In this document: piece after piece, positions 1-10,373 of the stretch
Numbering within the stretch: the first letter of the stretch is position 1
Layout: every line of letters starts with the position of its first letter
Notes under the pieces: model-generated
The model's database searches: none
Seen by the model: the letters and a program-made list of their open reading frames with translations, nothing else
Told to the model about the DNA's origin: nothing
Assembly (NCBI GenBank): GCA_008931825.1
Contig: QXVZ01024811.1
Location: 1-24,291 of the forward strand
DNA length: 24,291 nucleotides
Direction: 5' to 3'
Source: Phallusia fumigata
Taxonomy: Eukaryota; Chordata; Ascidiacea; Phlebobranchia; Ascidiidae
Position numbers and translations under genes: made by a program

Positions 1-3000
1 GACATCTACATCGACGCGCAAATTACCGGCAGATGCATTAAGTACGAAGAAACTTTGGTGCTGTGTGAATGCGGCCACGATGGATGCAATAACTTCACGC
101 TGTTCGAACATATTGTGGTCCCTACAGATCCAGAAACAGAACGTAAGTTTTTGTGCAGAGAAGTCCCAGCGCATCTAAATAAACCAGCTTTGCGACGTAC
201 TGGCGTATCCAGTTCGTGAAATTTGTACAAAACCGATTCTGAAACCAACAATTCAGCATCTGAATATTATGCGAAGAACAACCTTGATGGGACATAGAAC
301 GATATTACTATCACCTGAACAATTACATAAAAACGACTTGAATATGAAATCATGATACATCTACATGTAAATGCGCCCAGCTAGTGGCTACTCGTACAAT
401 AATGAATATATTATTCTTGTTTGGATGTTCACTTCACGCCAGGACTGCAAGAAGCGTAAAGAAGAATCAGTACGACCCTTTAGTACTCCCACTTCGTTTG
501 GTGAAGACTGCAACCTGTCGTAGTGCTATTTTTAGGCTTCTTGGTGTCCCAGAATTATTTTAGGCTTTAAGTCCCAGAATTCAATAGACACTTCCATTTT
601 AACAATAGTTCGTATGGCCATGCTACATGCTTTCACGAAACAAACAGAAAAGAGTTATGTTTGTCCCCATTAGCCTATGCTTTGCTAACCTTTCGCAAAA
701 CATACATATACCGTTATGTTAACAGCGGACAGCAACAACTTGCCCATCATTGTGGGATCTTGCATTGGGGTGATCATACTCGTGCTGGTTCTCGTTGGTT
801 GTTGCTGGTGGCGCGTCCGCAGGCGTCGCATTCTGAACGAGGAAGATTTCAAGTGCAAAGTAACAAGTGGAAATCGTTTATCCTCTGACGATGCAAGTCT
901 CATTGATGGAGGTTGGGACGAAAGCGGAAAACATAGTTCGTCTACTTACAGGTAAGACTGGATGTGTTAAGATTGTGGTGCTGTATGTTAGCCTGACATT
1001 CAAAATGTCCGAAATGTGTGTAGAGATTGAAAATATGCATTAAACGCTGTTTATCACGACTGATATAGAGACTTTCAGGTATTGGGTCTCATGTACCCCT
1101 TCAACCAATGTTGTTCAAAGCTAAAATAACGATAAATAACGATATAACGTTCGTAAATATTATGTTTATGTTAACATTTAAAAAAGGATAAAAGATCTTA
1201 CAGTTAACAACCTTTTTGTTAAATTACATTTCAAACAAAATTTACCCCTTGCGAATACAAAAATTTTATCGGTCAAGAACCACTGTGTTGGGAGGAAATA
1301 AGTTTCTGTTTCAAATCTGTCTCCAGAAATAAAAAACCCTCACCGTTGTTTTTAATTGTTCTATTTGCTCGCAGATACTCTTCGAGTGTCGCTACGCAGT
1401 ACACAAGAGGATCACGTGGCAACGCACTCAACCATAACGACCATCATCTGCCGATTGAGCTAAGCAAGCACGTCATAGGTATAGATTGTAGAATATCAAT
1501 TAATTGTCTTTATGAAACAAATCTTGTAAAACTTGCATTTGACAAATCACCGCAAAACAGTGTATCTGACAAATAACGGATTTCGGAGGGTGAAAAGTAA
1601 GTTTTAATTTGGGTGGTCGAGTCATTTTCAATCAATCAAATCAAAGAAATATATCAACCAAAAATGTAGGCACCATCTTTACATCATTCAAAAAGATTTA
1701 ATTTTGGCTTTTCAATTTGTATAAGACACTGACATTTTTCGGCGAAAAAATATATCTTTCATTCAGAGCTAATGATCAACGAATTGTTTAGCGCAAGCTA
1801 AAGTTACTTAATTGGCTTTCTAATATTGCCGCCTTTACATTATTTTTAAGGCCAAGGATGTTTTGCCGAAGTTCGTAAAGCCAAGTTGCAACAAGATGCC
1901 TCAAACCCACAAGTTGTGTCTGTAAAAATTTTCAAACTGAGGAACTACGGCGCATGGAGGCAAGAAAAGGACATGCTTGGCGAGAGGTAACTAACACATG
2001 CAAATAATCCATTTTCAATGATCGCTCAAATAGTTTTTCGCAGTCTTAAAGGCTGAATAGATGTTTCTATTTGGTAGGCCTACGTAACAGCCTCGGTAAC
2101 ATCGAAATATTGTATGCCACCGGTATATCAGCAAATGCAGTTTTTTAATGGTATTGCTGTCTTGAAAATGTACTTTTTGATTTCAAACTGTTTTTTGTTT
2201 GATGATTACGCATAAAAGTTCAAGAACTTTAAGTGGAATTACGAAGAGTATTAGGGATCAAAGAACCTAAAACACGACATGTTTTACTAAGATGGATGAG
2301 ACACGAAAATATCATCGAGTTCTACGCGTCAGAACAACACACAGTGAAAGGCCATCTCCAATACTGGCTCGTCACTGCCTACTACCAGCAAGGCAGTCTC
2401 GCCAACTTTCTGCTTTCTAATGTTGTCGACTGGATGCAGTTTTGCGATATGGCACTTTCTATAGCCAAAGGTAGGGCTGTAGCAACTTTATTTTTGTCCG
2501 CAACGTGTTATGAACCAGGAATTCCTGCTAAACGAATTTGTAGTTGTTGTTTTTTGTTTAATTGTGCACTTTTATCATGCGTGACCTACATACCCAGTTT
2601 TTCTTACACAACCTATCGTTGTAAATTGATCCAGTGCAAACAGCTAAGAACGTTGAACAGTTACAGTCCTTGTATATTTTACCATTGTAAATTTGACCAG
2701 TGTAAACAGTCTAAAAATGTTGATCTTCAGAAAGTCTGAATCCCATTCAGGCTGCATGCTTCTCCCATACTTTGCCGGGGCCTGCATAAAGCCATAGAGC
2801 CAAAAATGTATCCGCTTCCAGCAGCAATTACACCATCTCTTAACTACCGATGACACATTTTACTTAATACTCTTCAGGTTTGTCGTATCTACATGCGGAG
2901 AACGATGACGCAGGAAGAATCAAGATTCCAATTGCGCATCGCGACATTAAGAGTTCAAACATTCTAGTCAAAGACAACTGTTCGTCTTGTGTGCTGGCCG

Positions 3001-4777
3001 ACTTCGGTTTATCACTGAAGCTTGACCCCGAAATGACCAAAGATGAACTCTCAAACGCTGGTAAGGGCTTGATAGGTGATTAGAATGCAGTTCAGGGTAA
3101 AATACTAATCAAAATTTTAACTCTGATCAAAATGAGTAAATTTAAAATCGTAAAATACACTTAGCATTTTTGCGCACATAAAACTTGTTGCTTTACTGAT
3201 TCATTCAAAACAGTTAAAAAAGTACAGGAAAATGCTTGCTTTAACTTAGGATATGCTTACTATTAGGGATGGCAGTACGGTACGGCACGTATTGGGTTGT
3301 GCGTACCACGTACCTCATTACGAAGTGCGTATACCATACCCCCGTACCATACCTTCTAATGATTTTGGCTGCGTAACGTACCATATTGCCATCTATTTTC
3401 AAGGATAGGAAACGGTGCGGTACGGTACGGTACGTACCTCGCTGCGAACTCGCGGCGTACTGTACCTTTTGATGATTTTCGCTGCGTTCCTTACCAACGT
3501 ACGTACCGAACTGCCATTCTTTCTTACTACAACTATTAATGTGTAGCCAACTTCTAGATTCATGTGTTGATAAATTTCGCCATAAGTTGTTTACACAGTT
3601 TAACATCAACGTTGTTTCAGGGCAAGTTGGTACTTCACGATATATGGCACCCGAGCTGTTGGAACGCCTCGTCAACCTCACAGACATTGAGATGTTCAAG
3701 AGAATGGACATATACGCTGCAGCCTTAGTGCTCTGGGAGTTGGCGAACCGTTGTGAATACAGCGAAGGTAAGTCTACGCGAGCTTTTAACAACAAACTGT
3801 GGCATTTACGAAGGAAAGAGAGTTTCCAATGGATTTCGCTCTCTTAAAATGTATTTTTTCAAAGTTTCTCCCACATAAGAGTTAGCATCTACAGTAAAGG
3901 TACTAAGGGTGACTGGGATTCAAAAACATGAACGTGACTTGATGAAAGATAAGGCCGGTGTACAGCTAGCTAACTATGCTTGCTTTCAACAGGTATGGCA
4001 TCTCCCTATATGCCTCCGTTCGGCAACATGATTACTGATCGACCGACCAAAGCTCAGATGTTGCGACTTGTGTGTAGGGAGAAGCAAAAGCCGGCAATAC
4101 CCGAAAAGTGGAAAAGTCACAAGGTATGGNGCCTCCGTTCGGCAACATGATTACTGATCGACCGACCAAAGCTCAGATGTTGCGACTTGTGTGTAGGGAG
4201 AAGCAAAAGCCGGCAATACCCGAAAAGTGGAAAAGTCACAAGGTATGGGAATTTGTATAGATTTTATCTCAAACCTGACTCGCTGTACGTGATACTGACA
4301 GTGTTAAAATAAAGTTGAAATATTTCAGTGGTGCAGGTCTTACGATAGACATTATGCGCTAAACTTAGACAGTCAATTGGAACAGCGGCTAGTTGCTAAT
4401 ACCGTTGTAACACTTAAAATTGGCAACATGAATAAATTTACTAAAAGTTGGCTAAATAGTCTTCCAAGATATGGTCTAAAAGATATTTCCTTAATGAACA
4501 TCTTCGGACACTCTCGATATATTTTAGACGACGTTTTGAAGTTCCTTTTTTTTGAACTCTCCAGGGTCTTCTGTTTTTTATTGATATTCTCGAAGAAGCG
4601 TGGGATTACGAACCGGAATCTCGTATCACTGCTGGCTGTATCTACGAGCGTTTACTTAAAGTAAGGACAATGGGTGACGTCAGCTCAGTCATTGATGATG
4701 AAGTAGACGAGAAACGACGTATCGAAAAGGAAAACGAGGTTAACAAGATTCCGGAAATTATTTCGACCATTGTTTGA
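1..4777 (+). CDS. TGFBR2: TGF-beta receptor type II-like serine/threonine kinase, 5'-truncated by the window
   Basis: Type II receptor kinase of the plasma membrane that binds TGF-beta family ligand and phosphorylates type I receptors. Nine exons were joined by frame and GT/AG borders: 1-142, 726-951, 1375-1478, 1851-1986, 2292-2470, 2878-3060, 3621-3767, 3993-4123, 4565-4777, giving 486 residues plus TGA. Seen in order: the final ectodomain cysteine box ([10 protein letters not shown], residues 22-31), a transmembrane helix (about 55-76) followed by RVRRRR, a juxtamembrane segment with [11 protein letters not shown], and the kinase. Kinase motifs are the glycine loop GQGCFAEV (158-165), VSVKIF with Lys183, HRDIKSSN (283-290), DFG (304-306) and RYMAPE. 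The juxtamembrane, GQGCFAEV and [10 protein letters not shown] segments match TGFBR2 better than activin or BMP type II receptors, and there is no type I GS box. The last exon is read through a possible donor (AAA|GTAAGG) to a 38-residue acidic/basic tail. The signal peptide and most of the ectodomain lie outside the window. Confidence 0.93.
529..582. repeat. Small imperfect tandem duplication in receptor intron 1
   Basis: Two adjacent units of about 27 bp share TTTTAGGCTT and GTCCCAGAATT. They lie in the 583-bp intron between the ectodomain and transmembrane exons. No other structure was seen in this intron. Confidence 0.5.
2617..2723. repeat. Imperfect tandem duplication in receptor intron 5
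   Basis: CGTTGTAAATTGATCCAGTG (2617-2636) and the bases up to 2656 recur as CATTGTAAATTTGACCAGTG to about 2723, a period of roughly 66 bp. The repeat lies in the intron between kinase exons 5 and 6. An open frame running from exon 5 into this intron is read-through, not protein. Confidence 0.5.
3270..3516. mobile_element. GTACGG-rich MITE-like element in a receptor intron
   Basis: Located in intron 6 of the TGFBR2-like gene. The left end TGGCAGTACGGTACG and the right end CGTACGTACCGAACTGCCA are imperfect inverted repeats. The interior is two diverged tandem halves: each carries GTACC-rich sequence, a 'GATTTT-GCTGCGT' stretch (about 3361-3373 and 3475-3487), and ends in TGCCA (about 3387-3391 and 3512-3516). 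There is no coding capacity. The long antisense open frame across it is a by-product of the repeat. No target-site duplication was clear, so the class (DNA-transposon MITE or satellite-like repeat) is uncertain. Confidence 0.55.
4012..4248 (+). repeat. False tandem duplication of receptor exon 8 (118 bp x 2 around an N)
   Basis: Bases 4012-4129 and 4131-4248 are identical over 118 bp, separated by one N at 4130. The unit covers most of exon 8 ([11 protein letters not shown]... to PEKWKSHK) and the first bases of its donor. The second copy (coding part 4131-4242) lacks the acceptor and the first codons, so it cannot be spliced as an independent exon. Exact identity, a single N and boundaries unrelated to splice sites point to two overlapping sequence contigs joined without merging, rather than a real duplication. 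Confidence 0.85.
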
Positions 4778-5162
4778 TGTTTGCTTGATATTTTTGCATT
4801 TTTAACAAAAGGTTGAGCGTTAAACTGTATGAAACTATTTCTGTCTAGTCTAAAGACAATCCCTTTCTCTATTTTCTATTCTTAGGGATCACCAAGTTGT
4901 ACACATTTTTTCCTGTATTCTTGTTTTTCTCGTTCGTCAAGTGTCTTTTATAACATTGAATTGTGTTTTGTGTCATATAATCATGTTTGAACTTGCCAAA
5001 AACTGAACAACACCTTTCGATTGATGTGTTTTCTGATCTAAAATTTGTCTATTTAGTGACAGTGAGTGTGCAGTGCTGCATATGTAAGCACTCCGAAATT
5101 TGACTAAAATAGGTTTCAAAACTTTTGCAAATTATATTAAACGAAACAACCATGAACACATA

Positions 5163-5168
5163 AATAAA
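5163..5168 (+). terminator. Candidate poly(A) signal of the TGFBR2-like gene
   Basis: AATAAA about 390 bp after the receptor stop codon, in AT-rich sequence. A second AATAAA lies at 5394-5399. Both recur in the duplicated block (6376-6381 and 6607-6612). Which one is used cannot be told from sequence alone. Confidence 0.45.
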
Positions 5169-5191
5169 AAATACACTTACGTTGGTCTAGT

Positions 5192-5398
5192 AGATTGTCG
5201 CCAGAAACGTTGCCAGTTGCTAGGGCGCAGCTTGAGAAGGAAGGAATTATTCGTCCGTCCAACAGTCCATTGACATCAGCCTGGGGGAAAGCTGCAGAAG
5301 TTGTTTTAACTTTTACTCGGTTGGATGATGGTGTTACAACACGCCTTTACCTGCACAGAAAAATGTCGACGTTTGGCGTAAGTTTTTTTTCAAAATAA
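5192..5398 (+). mobile_element. Decayed Ty3/gypsy-like reverse transcriptase fragment
   Basis: A short open frame reads RLSPETLPVARAQLEKEG followed by IIRPSNSP. This has the shape of the segment just before the first reverse-transcriptase motif of Ty3/gypsy pol, where 'R-L-x-P-E ... E/L-x-x-G-I-I-R-P-S-x-S' is typical. After TSAW the resemblance fades and the expected 'P-x-K-K' and 'DYR-LN' motifs are not seen, so only about 30 residues are convincing. No LTRs, protease or integrase were found. It lies in the 3' flank of the receptor gene. An exact second copy is at 6405-6611. The family is an inference from motif shape. Confidence 0.45.
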
Positions 5399-5777
5399 AA
5401 GTAGAATAATTTTTAAAATAATGTAAAAATGTTGCTTAAAATGCGTTTAATAAAAAGTATGGTTGCAGGGTTTAGGATAAATTNAACCTGACTCGCTGTA
5501 CGTGATACTGACAGTGTTAAAATAAAGTTGAAATATTTCAGTGGTGCAGGTCTTACGATAGACATTATGCGCTAAACTTAGACAGTCAATTGGAACAGCG
5601 GCTAGTTGCTAATACCGTTGTAACACTTAAAATTGGCAACATGAATAAATTTACTAAAAGTTGGCTAAATAGTCTTCCAAGATATGGTCTAAAAGATATT
5701 TCCTTAATGAACATCTTCGGACACTCTCGATATATTTTAGACGACGTTTTGAAGTTCCTTTTTTTTGAACTCTCCAG

Positions 5778-5990
5778 GGTCTTCTGTTTTTTATTGATAT
5801 TCTCGAAGAAGCGTGGGATTACGAACCGGAATCTCGTATCACTGCTGGCTGTATCTACGAGCGTTTACTTAAAGTAAGGACAATGGGTGACGTCAGCTCA
5901 GTCATTGATGATGAAGTAGACGAGAAACGACGTATCGAAAAGGAAAACGAGGTTAACAAGATTCCGGAAATTATTTCGACCATTGTTTGA
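5778..5990 (+). pseudogene. Second (artefactual) copy of the last TGFBR2-like exon
   Basis: This is a base-for-base copy of the final receptor exon at 4565-4777, coding for kinase subdomain XI ([15 protein letters not shown]) and the C-terminal tail with the same TGA. It lies inside the 1212-bp duplicated block and has no other kinase exon between it and the first copy, so it would not belong to a second complete receptor. It is best treated as the same exon represented twice. Confidence 0.8.
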
Positions 5991-6820
5991 TGTTTGCTTG
6001 ATATTTTTGCATTTTTAACAAAAGGTTGAGCGTTAAACTGTATGAAACTATTTCTGTCTAGTCTAAAGACAATCCCTTTCTCTATTTTCTATTCTTAGGG
6101 ATCACCAAGTTGTACACATTTTTTCCTGTATTCTTGTTTTTCTCGTTCGTCAAGTGTCTTTTATAACATTGAATTGTGTTTTGTGTCATATAATCATGTT
6201 TGAACTTGCCAAAAACTGAACAACACCTTTCGATTGATGTGTTTTCTGATCTAAAATTTGTCTATTTAGTGACAGTGAGTGTGCAGTGCTGCATATGTAA
6301 GCACTCCGAAATTTGACTAAAATAGGTTTCAAAACTTTTGCAAATTATATTAAACGAAACAACCATGAACACATAAATAAAAAATACACTTACGTTGGTC
6401 TAGTAGATTGTCGCCAGAAACGTTGCCAGTTGCTAGGGCGCAGCTTGAGAAGGAAGGAATTATTCGTCCGTCCAACAGTCCATTGACATCAGCCTGGGGG
6501 AAAGCTGCAGAAGTTGTTTTAACTTTTACTCGGTTGGATGATGGTGTTACAACACGCCTTTACCTGCACAGAAAAATGTCGACGTTTGGCGTAAGTTTTT
6601 TTTCAAAATAAAAGTAGAATAATTTTTAAAATAATGTAAAAATGTTGCTTAAAATGCGTTTAATAAAAAGTATGGTTGCAGGGTTTAGGATAAATTTTGC
6701 CACCATGATGGGGGAGTTTTGTAAACTTTAACAGTGTGTCCCGCAACGTAAATTCAGTTTCATAAATTTGTGATTTTACTGACAAAACTCTCGAAAACAA
6801 ATTTAGCAAACAGCCAGAAA
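5991..6820. other. Intergenic gap between receptor and PSMA2
   Basis: Most of this stretch (to 6696) is the second copy of the receptor 3' flank, including the gypsy-like fragment. Unique sequence before PSMA2 is only about 125 bp. It shows no clear TATA box. AATTTAGCAAACAG at 6800-6813 could act as a splice acceptor, as expected if the mRNA receives a trans-spliced leader, but this is not provable here. Confidence 0.4.
6405..6611 (+). mobile_element. Second copy of the gypsy-like fragment (within the duplicated block)
   Basis: Identical to 5192-5398 because it lies in the 1212-bp block repeated after the N at 5484. It is not independent evidence of a second insertion. Confidence 0.4.
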
Positions 6821-9020
6821 ATGACGGAACGATACAGTTTTTCGCTCACCACCTTCAGGTAAGCCTGCAATTTCCCTTAAATTATTAAATGAACACTTTT
6901 CAAACGCTCGCCTCTAACTCTGTTTTGTCTTTGCGTAATTTGAAAAATTCGGTCTTCAAAAGTATGTCGTAATAATAAACCTAAAGGCTGAAACTATTTT
7001 TGTATATTTTTAATAGTTTATTACAAAAACTTTTTTTAACAACCGCTTTTACATTGCTTGACTGCTATGCACTGCTGTCAAGTGTCATGTATCAAGTTGT
7101 GCTATATTTTCAACACTTCCTACATTAATTGTATTTTTAACACTTCATCTGCCTTTAGTCCAAGTGGAAAGCTTGTCCAAATTGAATATGCGCTGAATGC
7201 TGTAACTGCTGGATCCCCTTCTGTGGGAATAAAGGCATTGAATGGAGTTGTAATAGCAACAGAGAAGAAGCAGAAATCAATTCTATATGATGAGCACAGC
7301 ATCCACAAAATTGAACCTATCACAGACAAAATTGGAATGGTGTACAGCGGAATGGGTCCCGATTACAGGTGGCGATTTTAGATTATCCTCAGAAACTACA
7401 TCTGTGAAATAACTGTAAACAATTTTCATTTGAAATATGAAATGTCCTGATTACTAAAATGTATGTTTTCCACCCATACTATGGTATACACCTGGTATAG
7501 TCTCTGTAATAACACGCAATAAATCTCTACCATCAGACAATTCGCTGCATCACTTTATGCCAACAGATTGAGTAGTTGTGTTTCTTGCATCATTGTCACT
7601 TTGTCACTTGTATCACTATTGTTAGTCCAATTGCTTTCAAACAACAAAGATAACCTTCATTGTTGTATTACAGAGTTTTGTTAAGTCGGGCAAGAAAAAT
7701 TGCACAAATGTACTTTCGACAATATCAAGAAAGCATTCCCACCACACAGCTTGTGCAAAGGATAGCTTCTGTCATGCAAGAGTTTACACAAACTGGGTAA
7801 CTTGTTTTTACCAAACTATTCTCATAGTAACATAAGACAGAGCATTTAGAGTAGCTTAATCAAAATGTTTGGGCTTTATATTTACTACATACAAGGTCTC
7901 TACCAAATGTTTTTACTTTTTTCTCCTGTGTTAACTCTTGTGTTTGTGACACTCCATGTCATGCAGCCTTTTCTGGTGTAAAACTAAAGAGTGTGTGGGC
8001 TGTCCTACAGCTTTTTCTTAGTTTGTAACTGGGACTGATCCAGAAATAAATGTGCTTTATCCAAAGCATTTCAAAATTTTATCCTTTTTGCAGTGGAGTA
8101 AGGCCATTTGGGGTATCGCTATTGATTTGTGGATGGGACAACAACAGACCTTATCTCTTTCAATGTGACCCTTCAGTAAGTGTGTGTTATGTTGCTTATC
8201 AATAGATCTGTACACCAAAGTTTTGTTTTTGTGCAGGGTGCTTACTTTGCATGGAAGGCCACAGCATTAGGCAAGAATCATCTAAATGGGAAATCCTTCC
8301 TTGAAAAAAGGTACAGTTTGACTTGCAGTTAGCCCCTGTGTTGGTTAATTTTGTTGTTATTTCAGATACAATGAAGAGTTAGAACTTGAAGACGCTGTTC
8401 ATACTGCAATACTGACTCTAAAGGTTGGTGTGAAATAATACATACTGAAGCATGTCTTTAAAAAATGTTGTCAGACATGAAAACGGGTGGTACTGAATTA
8501 GCTAAATAGCATTTAAGAAGTGTATAAATTGTGGTGCTTGAGGTTATGTGATTCACTGATCCCGTAGTAAATACTGATATTTGCAGCAAGTAGTGTGTAT
8601 GTGATTCAACTGTTGGCAAGCATACCACTGTGCATTCTGTATAGCACCGCCCTCAGATAGACTGCTGTCATGTGTTCGAATCCCTTTACCAGCTTGCTTC
8701 TCTAGCCTATGCCTTGCTGCATGAAATGCTCATAAAGCCAACTTTTATTTGTTATAATGCCCCTCGTAGGCCTGGCAAAATGAGAGTACTTTAAACCAGA
8801 TCTAAGAATTGAATTTACGCTAGCATAAAATGCATAGTCATGCGGTCTTAAAATACATACAAGGTGCAATGTACATATGTAGTAAATCATGTTACTTGCA
8901 TAGGAATCGTTTGAGGGCCAAATGACTGAAGACAACATTGAAGTTGGAATCTCCAACACTGAAGGTTTCCATCGCCTCACACCATCTGAAGTCAAAGACT
9001 ATTTAGCGTCTATTGCATGA
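6821..9020 (+). CDS. PSMA2: Proteasome subunit alpha type-2, complete
   Basis: A non-catalytic alpha-ring subunit of the 20S proteasome, which gates and shapes the degradation chamber in cytosol and nucleus. Seven exons: 6821-6858, 7159-7368, 7674-7796, 8094-8175, 8237-8310, 8366-8423, 8904-9020. Together they total 702 nt, coding for 233 residues plus TGA; human PSMA2 has 234. The start [17 protein letters not shown] carries the alpha-subunit N-terminal signature and is followed by [43 protein letters not shown] and the end [10 protein letters not shown]. All borders are GT/AG and the frame closes exactly. The ATG at 6821 is chosen because the conserved N-terminus begins there. No frameshift or missing motif is seen. 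It is on the same strand as both neighbours, with about 830 bp (or far less if the upstream duplication is false) to the receptor stop. Confidence 0.98.
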
Positions 9021-9179
9021 AGCGCCTTATTTGCTTTGTTTGGGTTCCATGACCCACAAATGCAAGTGGTCGTAGAAACGTTTGTTTCACTTATTGTTGC
9101 TATTTTGGAAGTTCAAACGCGATTGATTTTTTGCTTGCTGCTTGGAACCGTACATTTTCAAGAAAAATGTTCGCAGAAA

Positions 9180-9185
9180 AATAAA
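9180..9185 (+). terminator. Poly(A) signal of PSMA2
   Basis: AATAAA 160 bp downstream of the PSMA2 stop codon, the first such hexamer after it. Confidence 0.65.
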
Positions 9186-9397
9186 TTACAGGTCTGACGA
9201 CCTTCGTACGTTTGTGCGTCGCTTGGATTGGTTATTTTAGGAAAATTTGACACATTTTATAGCTTGCACAGTGACAGTTTAGCAGAAAGTGCAAAAGAAG
9301 CCAAAACTGCAAATATTGTGATTCATACACAGGAGCAAAAGTTTTTTTGTGGTTGAAACAGTTAGAGCCTTTTGGTCCGTGCCACTTGGTATGAGGT

Positions 9398-9415
9398 CGG
9401 GCTATATATAACCCG
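9398..9415. repeat. 18-bp imperfect palindrome with a TATA core
   Basis: CGGGCTATATATAACCCG is self-complementary except for one mismatched pair. It could be a protein-binding site, a TATA element or chance. It is about 380 bp past the PSMA2 stop and 960 bp before the next start codon. Confidence 0.4.
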
Positions 9416-10080
9416 GCGATTTACCTCTATATACGTATTTTGGTGAGACATAAACATTATACGGTAGAAGAGAGTATAGGGATTTCTGTTGATAAGTCTT
9501 AAACAAACCAAATGCGCCTTAAGTGTTAAAAATTGCCAAACATATTTGCAAAGTTGCAATCTTTTAGGAATTTTTTTCAATTTTTATCTTTTGGTTATTA
9601 TTACAATTGGTCACCGTGGGTAAAAGGGGTCGCACCTTATATAGCCTGTTTGGATTTGTGACAAGGGCTTTTGTCGGAGGGACGACCCCAACAACCGAAA
9701 AAGAGGAACCAAACTGTTGTGATGCATAAGTACAGATTCCTGATGGTTTTGTTTGGGTGAATGCCCCGTTAAGCTTTTGCTTACTTTATTGCCAGCAAAC
9801 AATATAATGCAACTGATATTTTCCAACTCGAATCGTTGTGATTCGCATTACGTCACTATCAAAACATCAACAAAGTCAGCTGACCGCCATCAACACAACA
9901 ATAGCGAAAGACCTTGGTCCGTCGCACCCGAATTTGCTGTTCTTGCAAAGGGGCGTTTGTTATTAATTTGCTCTTGAGGCCGCTCGATAAAGCTTACCTT
10001 GTCATCAACAGGGAGTTGTTAACACTACATAGAATTCCATAGCGGATATAGATTTGTTTTATTTATAGATCACAAACAGT

Positions 10081-10088
10081 TATAAAAG
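10081..10088 (+). promoter_or_regulatory. Candidate TATA box for the TAX1BP1-like gene
   Basis: TATAAAAG about 290 bp upstream of the start codon, with a T/G-rich leader between. A T-rich stretch ending in TTTTTAG at 10328-10334 could be the 3' splice site of a leader intron or of spliced-leader addition. Position and motif only; the transcription start is unknown. Confidence 0.35.
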
Positions 10089-10373
10089 TGCTGTGCGAAA
10101 TACTTTTGTTGTTGTTAGTTGTTAGAGAATGTTTGTGTTAGTTACTTATTATTGGTGTTGTGTTATTTAATGTAATCATAGTTCACAATTACATTTTAAT
10201 TTTAGTACAGTGTTAAAATCATTTAGTTAGTAATATTGTTTGTGTTTTGTTTAATTTGTAACAGATGTAGATCCCCAATACTTTACTTTGTTGTGAAAAC
10301 TGGTAATACATCTGTTTACAAAATTTATTTTTAGATAACTTGTTTGGAAATAGTGAAATATTGCTTGTAAAAC

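Larger units (their letters stand above)
4272..6696 (+). repeat. False direct duplication of receptor 3' end (1212 bp x 2 around an N)
   Basis: Bases 4272-5483 recur exactly at 5485-6696 (offset 1213), with one N at 5484 between them. The unit contains the end of intron 8, the last receptor exon, the 3' untranslated region with poly(A) signals, and the retroelement-like fragment. Perfect identity over more than 1.2 kb including non-coding sequence, with an N at the junction, suggests an assembly artefact like the one at 4130. A very recent tandem duplication or the two haplotypes of one locus are the alternatives. Confidence 0.85.
9021..10373. other. Intergenic region between PSMA2 and the TAX1BP1-like gene
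   Basis: Holds the PSMA2 3' untranslated region, then AT-rich sequence with short open frames that show no family resemblance. An 18-bp imperfect palindrome lies at 9398-9415, and a TATA-like site with the start region of the next gene lies near 10081. No convincing gene was seen on either strand. Confidence 0.6.

Noticed and set aside
2471..2739. Continuation of the kinase exon 5 frame into the next stretch
   Set aside because: A good donor (CAAAG|GTAGGG) and the conserved join to LSYLHAEN at 2878 show this is intron.
3241..3795. 184-residue open frame on the minus strand
   Set aside because: It runs across the GTACGG repeat and antisense to kinase exon 7; composition reflects the repeat and no protein motif is present.
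4377..4664. 95-residue open frame, repeated exactly at 5590-5877
   Set aside because: It overlaps the last receptor exon in a different frame and starts in the intron; the repeat copy is the assembly duplication.
8614..8690. tRNA-like B box (GTTCGAATC at 8674-8682) with a poor A box upstream
   Set aside because: The T stem does not pair and no acceptor stem can be folded; at most a very decayed tRNA-derived repeat.
9753..9977. 74-residue open frame between PSMA2 and the TAX1BP1-like gene
   Set aside because: No motif, no homologue recognised, overlapped by an equal-sized frame on the other strand.
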